A stretch of DNA of 64,000 nucleotides, taken from NCBI RefSeq assembly GCF_000204195.1, contig NZ_AFBG01000019.1, positions 186,001 through 250,000 on the forward strand, written 5' to 3'. Below are positions 34,556 through 45,353 of this stretch, piece after piece. Made by a program: the position numbers and the translations under genes. Position 1 is the first letter of the stretch. Each line of letters begins with the position of its first letter. Below the pieces are notes generated by a model. That model worked only from the letters and a program-made list of their open reading frames with translations. It was not told the DNA's origin and searched no databases. This stretch comes from Acidovorax radicis N35 (GTDB lineage: Bacteria; Pseudomonadota; Gammaproteobacteria; Burkholderiales; Burkholderiaceae_C).

Positions 34556-36001
34556 TTACTCCGTCCCGACCAGCTTGTGATGGGATGCGTGGCTGTTGCG
34601 GATGGCCTGCGGGCCCAACGAGCCGATCAGCATGCCCGCCAGCGCCGCGAGCAGGCCTGCCAGCTGCGCGGGGAAGACAACACCGGCAGGCGTTGCCAGG
34701 AACAGCAACCAGGTCACCAGCCCCAGCACGATGGCAAATATGGCCCCTTGGGTGGTGGCACGTTTCCAGTAGAGACCAAAAACCAGGGGCACAAAGGCAC
34801 CCACCAGCGGCACCTGGTAGGCGCCCGACACCAGTTCGTAAATCGACGTGCCCTGCATGTAGATGGCATACGCCAACACGCAGGCGCTGAACACCAGGGT
34901 GGTGATGCGCATGGTCCGCAGATGCTGCTTGTCAGAGCTGTGCGGACGGAACTGCCGCCAGATGTTCTCCGTGAAGGTCACGCTGGGCGCCAGCAGCGTG
35001 GCCGAGGCCGTGGACTTGAGCGCCGACAGCAGTGCACCAAAAAACAGCACCTGCATCACAAACGGCATCTTCTCCAGCACCAACGTGGGCAGCACCTTTT
35101 GCGGATCGTCCTTGAGCAGCGCGGCTGTCTCGGTGGGCATGATGATGAGCGCACTGGCCACCAGGAACATGGGCACGAAGGCGAACAGGATGTAGCAGAT
35201 GCCGCCAATCACCGGGCCGCGCGTGGCCGCCTGGATGTTGTTGGCCGACATGACACGCTGGAACACGTCCTGCTGCGGGATGGAGCCAAACATCATGGTC
35301 ACGCCCGCTGCAATGAAGAAAACCACGTCATGGAACTTGGGCTCGGGCAGGAAGCGGAACAACTCGCGGCTGGATGCGAATTCGATGACCTTGCCAGCGC
35401 CGCCGGCCATGTTGCCCGCGAACACGGCAATCACAGCCAGCCCCACCACCAGAATGATCATCTGGATGAAGTCCGTCACCGCCACCGACCACATGCCGCC
35501 AAACAACGTGTACGCCAGGATGGACACCACACCGATGGTCATGCCCATGGGAATACTGATAGAGCCGCCCGAAAGCAGGTTGAACACCAGGCCCAGCGCA
35601 GTGACCTGGGCCGAGACCCAGCCCAGATAGCTGAGCATGATGATGAGCGAGCAGACGACCTCCACCGTGCGGCCGTAGCGCTCCCGGTAGTAATCGCTGA
35701 TGGTCAGCAGCGTCATGCGGTAAAGCTTGCCCGCAAAGAACAGGCCCACCAGGATCAGGCAGAAGCCGGCGCCGAATGGATCTTCCACGACATTGCCAAG
35801 GCCGCCCTCGATGAACTTGGCCGGAATGCCCAGCACCGTTTCCGAACCGAACCACGTGGCAAACGTGGTGGTGATGATCATGTACAGCGGCAGATGCCGC
35901 CCGGCGATGGCGAAGTCCGCCGCGTTCTTCACGCGCCGGGCTGCCAGCAGACCGATACCAATCGTGATCAGGAGGTAAACGATAACCAGGGTCAACAGCA
36001 C
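34556..36001 (-). CDS. Sodium:solute symporter family protein
   Basis: 481 aa from GTG 36001, which has GGAG six bases upstream. About 13 hydrophobic segments. SSS-family hallmarks are the N-terminal VIVYLLITIGIGLLAARRV, the ADFAIAGRHLP segment and TTFATWFGSETVLGIPAKF. The C-terminus ends in a short basic tail. It probably imports an organic anion or amino acid with Na+; substrate not inferable. It is followed by the fmdB unit after 63 nt. Confidence 0.9.
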   Translation of the reverse strand: MLLTLVIVYLLITIGIGLLAARRVKNAADFAIAGRHLPLYMIITTTFATWFGSETVLGIPAKFIEGGLGNVVEDPFGAGFCLILVGLFFAGKLYRMTLLTISDYYRERYGRTVEVVCSLIIMLSYLGWVSAQVTALGLVFNLLSGGSISIPMGMTIGVVSILAYTLFGGMWSVAVTDFIQMIILVVGLAVIAVFAGNMAGGAGKVIEFASSRELFRFLPEPKFHDVVFFIAAGVTMMFGSIPQQDVFQRVMSANNIQAATRGPVIGGICYILFAFVPMFLVASALIIMPTETAALLKDDPQKVLPTLVLEKMPFVMQVLFFGALLSALKSTASATLLAPSVTFTENIWRQFRPHSSDKQHLRTMRITTLVFSACVLAYAIYMQGTSIYELVSGAYQVPLVGAFVPLVFGLYWKRATTQGAIFAIVLGLVTWLLFLATPAGVVFPAQLAGLLAALAGMLIGSLGPQAIRNSHASHHKLVGTE

Positions 36002-36098
36002 GGCGCGCTCCTCTCTCTTTGTCTCAATTTATCTGGTGTGAAGAAATGAAATCTGTCAGTTTGGCGTTCCTGCTCAAGAACGCAGGGTCGGCAGACTT

Positions 36099-37664
36099 CT
36101 AAAACAGCCGGATTCTGACCAGCAGTTGCATGACCAGCAATCCCAGCACAAACCCGACCCCAGCAAAAATGATGCCTTGCAACAGGCGATTGGTGCGTTT
36201 TTGCGCATCCAGCAGTTCGCGCAGAGCGTGCTGGTGGTCGGCCGGGCGCTGCCGCAGCGCGTCATACAGCAGGCGTGGCAGCTCGGGGATCAGCTTGGCA
36301 TAGTGGGGAGCCTCCGCCCGCAGCTCACGCCACAGGCGCTGCGGCCCCATCTGCTCCAGCATCCACTTCTCCAGGAACGGCTTGGCCGTGCTCCACAGGT
36401 CGAGCTCCGGATCCAGCTCGCGGCCCAGGCCTTCGATGTTGAGCAGTGTCTTTTGCAGCAGTACCAGCTGCGGCTGGATCTCCACATGAAAGCGCCGTGA
36501 GGTCTGGAACAGGCGCATCAGCACCATGCCGAGCGAGATTTCCTTCAACGGCCGGTCGAAGTACGGTTCGCACACGGCGCGGATGGCCGATTCGAGGTCG
36601 TTCACCCGCGTTTCGGGCGGCACCCAGCCGCTTTCGATGTGCAGCTCGGCCACGCGCTTGTAGTCGCGCCGGAAGAACGCCACGAAGTTCTGTGCCAGAT
36701 ACTCTTTGTCAGACTCGGTGAGCGTGCCCACGATGCCGAAGTCCAGCGAGATATAGCGCCCGAAGGTGGCGGGGTCCAGGCTCACCTGGATGTTGCCGGG
36801 GTGCATGTCGGCATGAAAGAAGCCGTCGCGGAACACCTGGGTGAAGAAGATGGTGACACCGTCGCGCGCCAGCTTGGGGATGTCCACGCCCGCGTCGCGC
36901 AAGCGGTCCATCTGGCTGATGGGCACACCGTTCATGCGCTGCATCACCATGACCTCCGGGTGGCAGAAGTCCCACAGGATCTCCGGGATCAGCACCAGGT
37001 CCAGCCCCTGCATGTTGCGGCGCAGTTGGGCGGCGTTGGCAGCCTCGCGTACCAGGTCCAGCTCGTCGTGCAGGTAGTTGTCAAACTCGGCGACCACTTC
37101 GCGGGGCTTGAGGCGCTTGCCATCGGCTGACAGGTTCTCCACCCACCCGGCCATCATGCGCATGAGGCCCAGGTCTTTCTCGATCACGGGCAGCATGCCC
37201 GGGCGCAGCACCTTGACCGCCACCTCGCGCTCGATGCCGTTGCGGTCGCGCAGCGTGGCGAAATGCACCTGTGCAATCGACGCGCTGGCCACCGGCACGC
37301 GTTCAAAGGAAGTGAAGACTTCATCCACCGGGCGGCGGAATGCCCGCTCGATGGTGGCCATCGCAATTTCCGGATCGAACGGGGGCACGCGGTCCTGCAG
37401 CCGGGCCAGCTCGTCGGCCACATCTGGTGGAAGGAGGTCGCGGCGCGTCGAAAGCACCTGGCCGAACTTGACGAAGATGGGCCCCAGGCGCTCCAGCGCC
37501 AGGCGCAGCCGCTGGCCGCGTGGTGCATCCAGGTTGCGCCCGAACGACAGGACCCGTGATGCCGAGCGCAGCCAGGGTTTCTGGAAGCTGTCCAGCACCA
37601 TGGCATCCAGGCCGTACCGGAACACCACCCAAAGGATGGCGCCCCCCCGGAGGAACTGCTTCAT
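36099..37664 (-). CDS. ubiB: Ubiquinone biosynthesis protein UbiB (atypical kinase/ATPase)
   Basis: 521 aa. ABC1/ADCK/UbiB family, required for the aerobic hydroxylation steps of ubiquinone synthesis. Seen: the KxGQ motif ([16 protein letters not shown]), Ala-rich loop [29 protein letters not shown] and DFG (ISLDFGIVG). Two C-terminal membrane helices ([20 protein letters not shown]). Start 37664 overlaps the ubiJ stop by 4 nt (ATGA). Confidence 0.96.
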   Translation of the reverse strand: MKQFLRGGAILWVVFRYGLDAMVLDSFQKPWLRSASRVLSFGRNLDAPRGQRLRLALERLGPIFVKFGQVLSTRRDLLPPDVADELARLQDRVPPFDPEIAMATIERAFRRPVDEVFTSFERVPVASASIAQVHFATLRDRNGIEREVAVKVLRPGMLPVIEKDLGLMRMMAGWVENLSADGKRLKPREVVAEFDNYLHDELDLVREAANAAQLRRNMQGLDLVLIPEILWDFCHPEVMVMQRMNGVPISQMDRLRDAGVDIPKLARDGVTIFFTQVFRDGFFHADMHPGNIQVSLDPATFGRYISLDFGIVGTLTESDKEYLAQNFVAFFRRDYKRVAELHIESGWVPPETRVNDLESAIRAVCEPYFDRPLKEISLGMVLMRLFQTSRRFHVEIQPQLVLLQKTLLNIEGLGRELDPELDLWSTAKPFLEKWMLEQMGPQRLWRELRAEAPHYAKLIPELPRLLYDALRQRPADHQHALRELLDAQKRTNRLLQGIIFAGVGFVLGLLVMQLLVRIRLF

Positions 37665-38272
37665 GCCCCCGCCCGCTCGGATCCGCCGTTCGGCGCAGCT
37701 GGCGTGGCAGGCTCGGGGGGCACGGGCACCAAGGCCGACGACGAGGGTGCCACGCGTGCGCCCACGAACTGGCGCAGCGCCTGCGCGGCGCGGCGCGCAA
37801 CCTGCGCCACGGTATGGGCAGGGGCGTCGCCCATCACGCGTGCGAGGTCTTCCTCGACATCCCAACGCACATGGTCGACCAGCCAGTTGATCTCGGCGGC
37901 CAACTGCACATCGCCTTCGATGCGGATGGAGGGCTTGTCACCCCGCAGCGCGGTCTGGGCCAGCGCGATGGGAGAGGTCTCGGTCACTTCCAGCCGCAGA
38001 TCGGCCACGGCGGCCTCCGGCGCGAGATTGAACAGCCCGGCCGGTGTGATGGCCAGAGCCATCGAATAGGCGCGCCACTGTACGCGGGCGATGCGGCCCT
38101 TCTGGCGCACCAGGCGGTCCATCGCTTCTTTTTCCTGCATCAGCACGTGGTTGAGGAACAGCACGATCCGCTGCTGCATCTCGTGCACGAGCCATTGGGG
38201 GGGCTGGGGGCCGGCGGCCACGCGCTCAAAGAGGCCGTCCAGAAACGAAAAAGGGGACTGTGGTGTTGCCAT
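37661..38272 (-). CDS. ubiJ: Ubiquinone biosynthesis accessory factor UbiJ (SCP2 domain)
   Basis: 203 aa. Lipid-binding SCP2 domain that helps hold ubiquinone intermediates in the UbiI/UbiJ/UbiK complex. The central segment ([18 protein letters not shown]) and the following [15 protein letters not shown] helix match UbiJ. The last ~35 residues are a Pro/Ala-rich tail. Coupled to ubiB by a 4-nt overlap. Confidence 0.88.
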   Translation of the reverse strand: MATPQSPFSFLDGLFERVAAGPQPPQWLVHEMQQRIVLFLNHVLMQEKEAMDRLVRQKGRIARVQWRAYSMALAITPAGLFNLAPEAAVADLRLEVTETSPIALAQTALRGDKPSIRIEGDVQLAAEINWLVDHVRWDVEEDLARVMGDAPAHTVAQVARRAAQALRQFVGARVAPSSSALVPVPPEPATPAAPNGGSERAGA

Positions 38273-38326
38273 AGTCCCCGATTATTCCCTGAACTGGGAT
38301 AGCCCCACTGCGGGGCATTTCCTTTA

Positions 38327-39355
38327 TTACTGCAGGGCCTGCACACCCGCCACCAGCCAGCCGCTGCTGCCGGCCTTGGGTTTGGTCATGTTCCAGACCT
38401 CACGGAAGGGGCTCGGGCCGGCCGAAGGCTCTTCGCGGATCATGCCGGAGAACTCGACGCTGGCCATGTAGCCATCACCCAGGTCTTCAATGCCCAGCAA
38501 CTGGGCTTCGATCATGACCACATCGGTGTGGTTGGGCTGCACGCCACGGTGGTCTTCGCGCTCTGTCAGCTGGGTGCGGATCTCGCCCAACATGCTGTCG
38601 GTCATCATGGACCGCAGCGTGTTGATGTCCGAACGGTCCCAGGCGGCTTGCAGAGTGACGAAATTGCGCTTGGCAGCAGACAGGAAGCCCTCGGTATCAA
38701 AGCCTTCCGGAATGCCCCAGTTCTGGGAACCCGACAGGCCCGAGCCAATGACCACACCCGTGCCCACCCCGCCCTGCGCAGCTCGCGAGGCGTCGAACGC
38801 CATGCTGCTGCGCTCCCAGGGGCGCGCCGAGGCGTCGTTGCCCACGTTGTTCGGGCTGTACTGTGGAGGCACCTGCGCGGCGGCAGGCGTTGCAGCACCC
38901 GCCCCCTGGAAAGCGAACGGAGCACCGCCGGCAGCAGCACCGCCATTGCCGCCACCACCACTGCGTGCACGCATCACCATCTTGAAGATGGCAAACGCGG
39001 CCAGCGCCAGCAGCGCGATCATCAGAATATTGCCGAACCCTGCGCCCAGCCCCAGGGAGTGGGCCAGCCACGCCAGGCCCAGACCGGCGGCCAGGCCACC
39101 CAGCATCGCACCCCAAGGCTTCTTGGCCGCTGCGGCCGCAGGAGCTGCCGCACCCGCAGCGGCGGGCTTGGCAGCCGCATTGGTAGCGCTCTGGGCCGGA
39201 GCACCTGGCGTCGCGGGCGGCGTTGCCGACTCGCGTTGCGTTACGTTGTTCGACTGCTGACCCGTCGATTTTCCACCACCCAGTCGCCGGGCGTCGGCAT
39301 CGGCGTGCGCAAACGCCAGCATCGCGACCAACACCACAGACCACAGTTTCATCAT
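38327..39355 (-). CDS. Tim44-like domain membrane protein
   Basis: 342 aa. Signal/anchor at the N-terminus (MMKLWSVVLVAMLAFAHADA), a low-complexity Ala/Pro stretch with poly-Ala runs (about residues 35-75), two hydrophobic segments (~80-120), a Gly-rich linker, and a C-terminal Tim44-like domain (EGFLSAAKRNFVTLQAAWD through VWNMTKP). Start 39355 has GGAG five bases upstream. Located between ubiE and ubiJ, as in other betaproteobacteria. Role unknown. Confidence 0.88.
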   Translation of the reverse strand: MMKLWSVVLVAMLAFAHADADARRLGGGKSTGQQSNNVTQRESATPPATPGAPAQSATNAAAKPAAAGAAAPAAAAAKKPWGAMLGGLAAGLGLAWLAHSLGLGAGFGNILMIALLALAAFAIFKMVMRARSGGGGNGGAAAGGAPFAFQGAGAATPAAAQVPPQYSPNNVGNDASARPWERSSMAFDASRAAQGGVGTGVVIGSGLSGSQNWGIPEGFDTEGFLSAAKRNFVTLQAAWDRSDINTLRSMMTDSMLGEIRTQLTEREDHRGVQPNHTDVVMIEAQLLGIEDLGDGYMASVEFSGMIREEPSAGPSPFREVWNMTKPKAGSSGWLVAGVQALQ

Positions 39356-39391
39356 GACTTCTCCGTCTCCGTTAATGACCAAGCGAAACGC

Positions 39392-40123
39392 TCAGCACTT
39401 GATTCCAACATGCAAGGCCACAATGCCCCCTGTCATGTTGTGATAGTCCACATGCCCAAAGCCATTTTTTTGCATGAGGCTTTTGAGTTCTTCCTGGCCC
39501 GGATGCATGCGGATCGATTCAGCCAGATACCGGTAACTCGCGTCGTCACCGGCCACCAGCTTGCCCAGTTGGGGCAGCACCTTGAACGAATACCAGTCGT
39601 ACGCTTTCTCCAGCGGCTTGGCCACCTTGGAAAACTCGAGCACCAGCAGCTTGCCACCGGGCTTGAGCACGCGGCACATCTCGGCAATCGCCTGGTCCTT
39701 GTGCGTCATGTTGCGCAGGCCGAAGGCCACGCTCACCACATCGAAATGCCCGTCCGGGAACGGCAGCTTCTCAGCATCGCACACCGTCGTCGGCAACACC
39801 ACACCCGCATCGATCAGGCGGTCACGCCCCACGCGCAGCATGGCTTCGTTGATGTCGGTATGCACCACGCGGCCGGTGGCACCCACCTTCTTGGAGAACG
39901 CCAGCGCCAGGTCGCCCGTGCCGCCTGCAATGTCCAGCACCTGGCTGCCTTCGCGCAGGTTGGCCACCATCACGGTGTAGGCCTTCCAGGCGCGGTGCAG
40001 GCCCGCCGACATGAGGTCGTTCATCACGTCGTACTTGGAGGCCACGGAGTCGAACACACCCCGCACGCGGCGTGCCTTTTCCTGCTCGTCCACCGACTGA
40101 AAACCAAAATGCGTGGTACTCAT
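39392..40123 (-). CDS. ubiE: Ubiquinone/menaquinone biosynthesis C-methyltransferase
   Basis: 243 aa. SAM-dependent methyltransferase of ubiquinone synthesis. Family features: the opening [20 protein letters not shown], motif [30 protein letters not shown] and [15 protein letters not shown], and the C-terminal [12 protein letters not shown]. Length is normal. Start 40123 follows the family N-terminus (MSTTHFGF). Downstream are the Tim44-domain gene and ubiJ/ubiB, so quinone genes cluster here. Confidence 0.96.
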   Translation of the reverse strand: MSTTHFGFQSVDEQEKARRVRGVFDSVASKYDVMNDLMSAGLHRAWKAYTVMVANLREGSQVLDIAGGTGDLALAFSKKVGATGRVVHTDINEAMLRVGRDRLIDAGVVLPTTVCDAEKLPFPDGHFDVVSVAFGLRNMTHKDQAIAEMCRVLKPGGKLLVLEFSKVAKPLEKAYDWYSFKVLPQLGKLVAGDDASYRYLAESIRMHPGQEELKSLMQKNGFGHVDYHNMTGGIVALHVGIKC

Positions 40124-40216
40124 AAGAATTATGCTAGGCGCGTGAACGCCAGAGGTACAGCGACAACCCCGCACTGAAATGGGGCATCTGTCGCAATTTG
40201 GACAACACCATTGAAG

Positions 40217-40275
40217 AAAAATCAGCCGCCAGCGCTTATCTATATTGCGCCAAAAGCTATTACTTCAATAGCACC
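40217..40275 (+). repeat. Repeat family A, copy 4
   Basis: GCCAGCGCTTATCTATATTG, CGCCAAAAGCTATTACTTC, AATAGCACC. It lies in the 214-nt gap between DUF971 and ubiE. Confidence 0.8.
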
Positions 40276-40337
40276 TTGACGGACAAGGGCTTCCGCCGCG
40301 TTCTGTGCTCCGCCAGAAAACCACCCGGCTTTGCGCC

Positions 40338-40760
40338 TCAATGGCTGCCACAGGCATGCCCCCCGGCACCACCTTTGGGCGCCATGGGCGCATCGCGGTC
40401 GGCCCCTGCGGCGGCCAGCCGCTCGGTGTACTGGGTCCACAGCGCGTCTTGCTGCTGGCCCAATTCGTAGAGGTAATCCCAGCTAAAGATGCCACTCTCG
40501 TGCCCGTCGGAAAACGTGGGCTTGACCGCGTAGTTGCCCACGGGCTCAAGGTGGACCAGCGTGACCTCCCGCTTGCCCGTCTGCAGCACTTCCTGGCCCG
40601 GGCCATGGCCCTGCACTTCGGCCGACGGTGAATACACGCGCATCAGCTCAAACGGAATGCGGAACGTGGTGCCATCGGAGAACCCCACTTCGAGCACCCG
40701 CGATGCCTCGTGCACCGTGATTGCCTGCGGCGTGGGCGCGCCCGCTTTCAAACCTGCCAT
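40338..40760 (-). CDS. DUF971 family protein
   Basis: 140 aa. DUF971 (GBBH-like N-terminal domain): AITVHEASRVLEVGFSDG, a FRIPFELMRVYSPSAEVQGH core, and GNYAVKPTFSDGHESGIFSW. The tail ends in a Gly/His/Cys-rich stretch (GGAGGHACGSH) that could bind a metal. The domain is linked to Fe-S cluster proteins in some genomes (known association; not tested here). Start 40760 begins MAGLKAGAP. Confidence 0.88.
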   Translation of the reverse strand: MAGLKAGAPTPQAITVHEASRVLEVGFSDGTTFRIPFELMRVYSPSAEVQGHGPGQEVLQTGKREVTLVHLEPVGNYAVKPTFSDGHESGIFSWDYLYELGQQQDALWTQYTERLAAAGADRDAPMAPKGGAGGHACGSH

Positions 40761-40874
40761 GGATTCACCTGTGAGAAAACTGTTGTCAGAAACGACGGCG
40801 GTGATTGTCCCACCCGCCGCAGACCCCACCACCCAGAGGGCCGGGAGACGCTCCATCACCTGGCAGAGCGCCAG

Positions 40875-41306
40875 TCACGCAGCAACCAGGGGCGCCAGCT
40901 GTAGACGCAAGGCGCTTTCCAGCGCTGGCAGCAGCGCCTGCACTGCAGCCTCTTGCGCCGCAGGGCTGGGCCGCTGCGCAGCCGCCCACACAGGCGAGGG
41001 GAAGTGCGTATCCCAGTCAAACCGCGCAATCACATGCCAGTGCAGGTGCGGCACCATGTTGCCCAGTGCCGCAATGTTGACCTTGGTGGGCGACAGGTGC
41101 TGGCGCAGGGCCTGCTCCACCACCGTCACAGCCTCCATGCAGTGGGCGCGTTCGGTAGCAGCCAGGTCCGAGAACTCGGCCACATGCGCATTCCAGACCA
41201 CGCGGTAGAAGGCAGGAAACCCCGCCTCCTGCGCACGGATGACACGCAGGCGCTCACCGCGCCAGACCAATGCGCCACCGTCTTCGGCGCACAAAGGGCA
41301 GACCAT
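40875..41306 (-). CDS. HIT family hydrolase
   Basis: 143 aa. The histidine triad reads HLHWHVIAR (about residues 87-95). An N-terminal CPLCAEDGG suggests a partial zinc motif. HIT proteins hydrolyse nucleotide phosphoramidates or dinucleoside phosphates; substrate unknown. Its start overlaps the stop of the large oxidoreductase (TGATG), so it is translationally coupled to it. Confidence 0.9.
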   Translation of the reverse strand: MVCPLCAEDGGALVWRGERLRVIRAQEAGFPAFYRVVWNAHVAEFSDLAATERAHCMEAVTVVEQALRQHLSPTKVNIAALGNMVPHLHWHVIARFDWDTHFPSPVWAAAQRPSPAAQEAAVQALLPALESALRLQLAPLVAA

Positions 41307-44300
41307 CAGACCAGCACCCGCTCAATGCCGCCCTGGTTGGCGCGCTGCACATAGTCGGGCATCCAGTTCTCGCCCAGGATTTCGCGCGCCATCTCGACCA
41401 CGATGTAGTCGGCTTCGAGCAGACCGTTGTTCAGGTCGCCTTCGTAGCGGTTCAGGCCCTGCAGGCAGCTCGGGCAGCTGGTGAGGATCTTCACGTTGTC
41501 CTGCGCGCCCACTGCGCCGCTGGCACGCAGCTGGGCCTCGCCCTTCTTGATTTCTTCTTCCTTGCGAAAGCGCACTTGCGTGGACACATCCGGGCGCGTC
41601 ACGCCCAGCGTGCCGGACTCTCCGCAGCAGCGTTCGCTCTTCAAAACCTGCTCGCCCACCAGCGCCTTCACGGTCTTCATCGAGTCCTGAAGCTTCATCG
41701 GGTTGTGGCAAGGCTCGTGGTACAGGTACGCCCCCTTGCCCTGCAGGCTGACACCCTTCTCCAGCAGGTACTCGTGGATGTCGATGATCCGGCTGCCCGG
41801 GAAGATCTTGTCGAATTCGTAGCCCTGCAGCTGGTCGTAGCAGGTGCCACAGCTCACCACCACGGTCTTGATGTCGAGGTAGTTGAGCGTGTTGGCCACG
41901 CGGTGGAAGAGCACCCGGTTGTCGGTGATCATCTTCTCGGCCTTGTCGAACTGGCCCGAGCCGCGCTGGGGGTAGCCGCAGCACAGGTAGCCCGGGGGCA
42001 GCACGGTTTGCACCCCGGTGTGCCACAGCATGGCCTGCGTGGCCAGGCCGACCTGGCTGAACAGGCGCTCCGAGCCACACCCCGGGAAATAGAACACCGC
42101 TTCCGTCTCGGCCGTGGTGGTGGCCGGGTTGCGGATGATGGGCACGTAGTCCTTGTCCTCGATATCGAGCAGCGCGCGCGCCGTCTTCTTGGGCAATCCC
42201 CCCGGCAGCTTCTTGTTGATGAAGTGGATCACCTGCTCCTTGATCGGAGCCGTGCCCACCGTCGCCGGCGGCTTGGCCGTCTGCTTGCGGCCCACCTTGC
42301 GCAGCAGGTCCACGGCGAGGCGCTGGGCCTTGAAGCCCACGTCCACCATGGCCGAACGCATGAACTTGATGGTGTCCGGGTTGGTGGCGTTGAGCATGGT
42401 CATTGCCAGCGCGTTGCCCGGCCGGAACGTCTTCTTGCCCATCTTGCGCAGCAGGTTGCGCATGTTCATGGTGACATCGCCAAAGTCGATCTTCACCGGA
42501 CACGGGCTCTCGCACTTGTGGCACACCGTGCAGTGGTCCGCCACGTCCTCGAACTCTTGCCAGTGCTTGATGCTCACGCCCCGGCGGGTCTGTTCTTCGT
42601 ACAAGAACGCTTCGACCAGCAGCGAGGTCGCCAGGATCTTGTTGCGCGGGCTGTAGAGCAAATTGGCGCGCGGCACGTGCGTGGAGCACACGGGCTTGCA
42701 CTTGCCGCAGCGCAGGCAGTCCTTGACCGAATCGGCAATCGCGCCGATGTCGCTTTGCTGCATGATCAGCGACTCGTGCCCCATCAGGCCGAAACTGGGG
42801 GTGTAGGCATTCGTCAGGTCGGCCTGCAAGGCGGGTTTCGACGCCGAATTTGAAGCCAAATTGGCCTCTAGCGCTTGTCCATCAAGCGCTGGTAGCTCCT
42901 GATTTCGGAGCAACTTACCCTTGTTGAAGCGGCCCTCGGGGTCCACCCGCTGCTTGTACTGCGCAAACGGCAGCAGCTCTTCGTCGGTCAAGAACTCCAG
43001 CTTGGTGATGCCAATGCCGTGTTCGCCCGAAATCACGCCGTCCAGGCTGCGCGCCAGCACCATGATGCGTGCCACCGCCTCGTGCGCCGTCTGCAACATT
43101 TCATAGTCGTCGCTGTTGACGGGCAGATTGGTGTGCACATTGCCGTCGCCGGCGTGCATGTGCAGCGCAACCCACACACGGCCCTTGAGCACGCGCTTGT
43201 GGATGGCCACCGCCTCGTCCAGGATGGGCTTGAACGCGGCGCCGGTGAAGATGCCTTGCAGCGGCCCACGCAGCTGGGTCTTCCAGCTCGCGCGCAGCGT
43301 GTGGTCCTGCAGTTGGGGAAACAGGGTTTCCACACCGTGCAGCCAGCCTTGCCACAGCGCGCGGACCTCCTCCACCAGGCCGATGGCCTGGGCCACGCGC
43401 TCCTGCAGCAGCTCCGGCGAGGGCACCTCGTCATCGGCGTCGTGTTTGCCCAAGGGCAGGTTGCCCCGCTCGAAGAACTCGGTCAGCGCGTCGCACAGCT
43501 TGATCTTGTTGCGCAGGGAGAGCTCGATGTTGATGCGCTCGATGCCGTCGGTGTACTCGGCCATGCGCGGCAGCGGGATCACCACGTCTTCGTTGATCTT
43601 GAAGGCGTTGGTGTGGCGGCTGATGGCGGCCGTCTTCTTGCGGTCGGCCCAGAACTTCTTGCGCGCTTCGGCCGTGATGGCCACAAAACCTTCGCCACTG
43701 CGGGTGTTGGCCAGGCGCACGACCTCGCTGGTCACGCGGGCCACGTCGTCGGCGTTGTCGCCCGCGATGTCGCCGATCAGCACCATCTTGGGCAAGCCAC
43801 CGTTGCCCTTCTTGCTCTTGGTGGCGTAGCCCACGGCCTTCAGGTAGCGGTCGTCCAGATGCTCCAGCCCCGCCAGCAGCACGCCACTGCGCTTTTGCTC
43901 GGCGAACATGAAGTCCTTGATCTCGACGATGGAAGGCACGGCGTCCTTGGCGTTGCCGAAGAACTCCATGCACACGGTGCGCGTGTGCTCGGGCATGCGG
44001 TGCACCACCCAGCGCGCGCTGGTGATGAGGCCATCGCAACCTTCTTTCTGGATACCGGGCAGGCCCGACAGAAACTTGTCCGTCACGTCCTTGCCCAGGC
44101 CTTCCTTGCGGAAGGTGCGACCGGGGATGGCCAGGCGCTCGGTGCGCACGGGCGTCTTGCCGTCGGCCTCGAAATACTGCAGATCGAAGGTGGCCGTCTC
44201 CGCGTCATGGATCTTGCCCATGTTGTGGTCCAGCCGCGTCACTTCGAGCCACTGGGCGTCGGGCGTCACCATGCGCCAGCTGGCCAGGTTGTCCAGCGCC

Positions 44301-45232
44301 GTGCCCCAGAGCACGGCCTTCTTGCCGCCCGCGTTCATGGCGATGTTGCCGCCGATGCAGCTGGCCTCGGCGCTGGTCGGGTCCACGGCGAACACAAAAC
44401 CCGCACGCTCGGCCGCATCGGCCACGCGCTGGGTGACCACGCCAGCCTCGGTCCACACCGTGCCCACTTCGCGGTCCATGCCCGGCAGGCGGCGCATCTC
44501 CACCTCGGTCATGGCTTCGAGCTTTTCGGTGTTGATGACCACGCTCTTCCACGTCAGCGGAATCGCGCCGCCGGTGTAGCCGGTGCCGCCTCCGCGTGGA
44601 ATGATGGTCAGGCCCAGCTCGATGCAGCCCTTGACCAGGCCTGCCATCTCGGTTTCCGTATCCGGCGTGAGCACCACAAACGGGTATTCAACGCGCCAGT
44701 CGGTCGCGTCGGTCACATGGCTCACGCGCGAGAGGCCGTCAAACTTGATGTTGTCCTTGGCCGTCAGGCGGCCCAGGGTCTTCTGGATCTGGCGGCGCAG
44801 CTGCGCGGCCTGCTCGAAGGTGGCGTTGAACTCGGCCACGGCGCGGCGCGCAGCCACCACCAGTTCACCCACCAGACGGTCGCGCCCGGCGTCGTCGTCG
44901 GGTGTGCGGCGTTTTTCGATCTCGCCCAGCCGGTGCTGCAGGGCATCGACCAGGAGCTTGCGGCGGTTGGGGTTGTCCAGCAGGTCGTCCTGCAGGTAGG
45001 GGTTGCGCTGCACCACCCAGATATCGCCCAGCACTTCATACAACATGCGGGCAGATCGCCCGGTGCGGCGCTCTTTGCGCAGCTGGTCCAGCACATCCCA
45101 GGCCGGAGACCCCAGCAGGCGGATCACGATCTCCCGGTCGGAGAACGAGGTGTAGTTGTAAGGAATTTCGCGCAGACGCACAGGCTCGGCGGCCTGCGTC
45201 TGCAAGGCAGCCAACGCAATCGGAACATTCAT
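41306..45232 (-). CDS. FAD-linked oxidoreductase fused to Fe-S and cysteine-rich domains (DUF3683 family)
   Basis: 1308 aa. In order: N-terminal DUF3683 ([20 protein letters not shown]), a PCMH-type FAD domain ([20 protein letters not shown], about 230-250), FAD-oxidase C-terminal domain (to ~770), a linker encoded by a family-A repeat (~776-795), two 4Fe-4S motifs ([23 protein letters not shown]), and CCG-type domains ([28 protein letters not shown]). It resembles a D-lactate/glycolate-type dehydrogenase fused to a GlpC/GlcF-like subunit. Probable membrane-associated 2-hydroxyacid oxidation; substrate unproven. Confidence 0.9.
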   Translation of the reverse strand: MNVPIALAALQTQAAEPVRLREIPYNYTSFSDREIVIRLLGSPAWDVLDQLRKERRTGRSARMLYEVLGDIWVVQRNPYLQDDLLDNPNRRKLLVDALQHRLGEIEKRRTPDDDAGRDRLVGELVVAARRAVAEFNATFEQAAQLRRQIQKTLGRLTAKDNIKFDGLSRVSHVTDATDWRVEYPFVVLTPDTETEMAGLVKGCIELGLTIIPRGGGTGYTGGAIPLTWKSVVINTEKLEAMTEVEMRRLPGMDREVGTVWTEAGVVTQRVADAAERAGFVFAVDPTSAEASCIGGNIAMNAGGKKAVLWGTALDNLASWRMVTPDAQWLEVTRLDHNMGKIHDAETATFDLQYFEADGKTPVRTERLAIPGRTFRKEGLGKDVTDKFLSGLPGIQKEGCDGLITSARWVVHRMPEHTRTVCMEFFGNAKDAVPSIVEIKDFMFAEQKRSGVLLAGLEHLDDRYLKAVGYATKSKKGNGGLPKMVLIGDIAGDNADDVARVTSEVVRLANTRSGEGFVAITAEARKKFWADRKKTAAISRHTNAFKINEDVVIPLPRMAEYTDGIERINIELSLRNKIKLCDALTEFFERGNLPLGKHDADDEVPSPELLQERVAQAIGLVEEVRALWQGWLHGVETLFPQLQDHTLRASWKTQLRGPLQGIFTGAAFKPILDEAVAIHKRVLKGRVWVALHMHAGDGNVHTNLPVNSDDYEMLQTAHEAVARIMVLARSLDGVISGEHGIGITKLEFLTDEELLPFAQYKQRVDPEGRFNKGKLLRNQELPALDGQALEANLASNSASKPALQADLTNAYTPSFGLMGHESLIMQQSDIGAIADSVKDCLRCGKCKPVCSTHVPRANLLYSPRNKILATSLLVEAFLYEEQTRRGVSIKHWQEFEDVADHCTVCHKCESPCPVKIDFGDVTMNMRNLLRKMGKKTFRPGNALAMTMLNATNPDTIKFMRSAMVDVGFKAQRLAVDLLRKVGRKQTAKPPATVGTAPIKEQVIHFINKKLPGGLPKKTARALLDIEDKDYVPIIRNPATTTAETEAVFYFPGCGSERLFSQVGLATQAMLWHTGVQTVLPPGYLCCGYPQRGSGQFDKAEKMITDNRVLFHRVANTLNYLDIKTVVVSCGTCYDQLQGYEFDKIFPGSRIIDIHEYLLEKGVSLQGKGAYLYHEPCHNPMKLQDSMKTVKALVGEQVLKSERCCGESGTLGVTRPDVSTQVRFRKEEEIKKGEAQLRASGAVGAQDNVKILTSCPSCLQGLNRYEGDLNNGLLEADYIVVEMAREILGENWMPDYVQRANQGGIERVLV
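42855..42907 (+). repeat. Repeat family A, copy 5, inside the oxidoreductase gene
   Basis: AAATTGGCCTCTAGCGCTTG, CCATCAAGCGCTGG, TAGCTCCTGATTTC. It is read in frame on the minus strand as about 17 residues ([14 protein letters not shown] and flanks) in the linker between the flavin and Fe-S parts of the protein. Confidence 0.85.
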
Positions 45233-45353
45233 GGGGTCAACCTGGGGCGGGCGCTGCGCGCCCATGAGCCTTGGGGGCGCGATTTTAAGCCACCGGCCCT
45301 CCTCTCGCCGGGCCGGGGCTACGCGGATCGGCGCCAGGGACCGATGGACAGCG

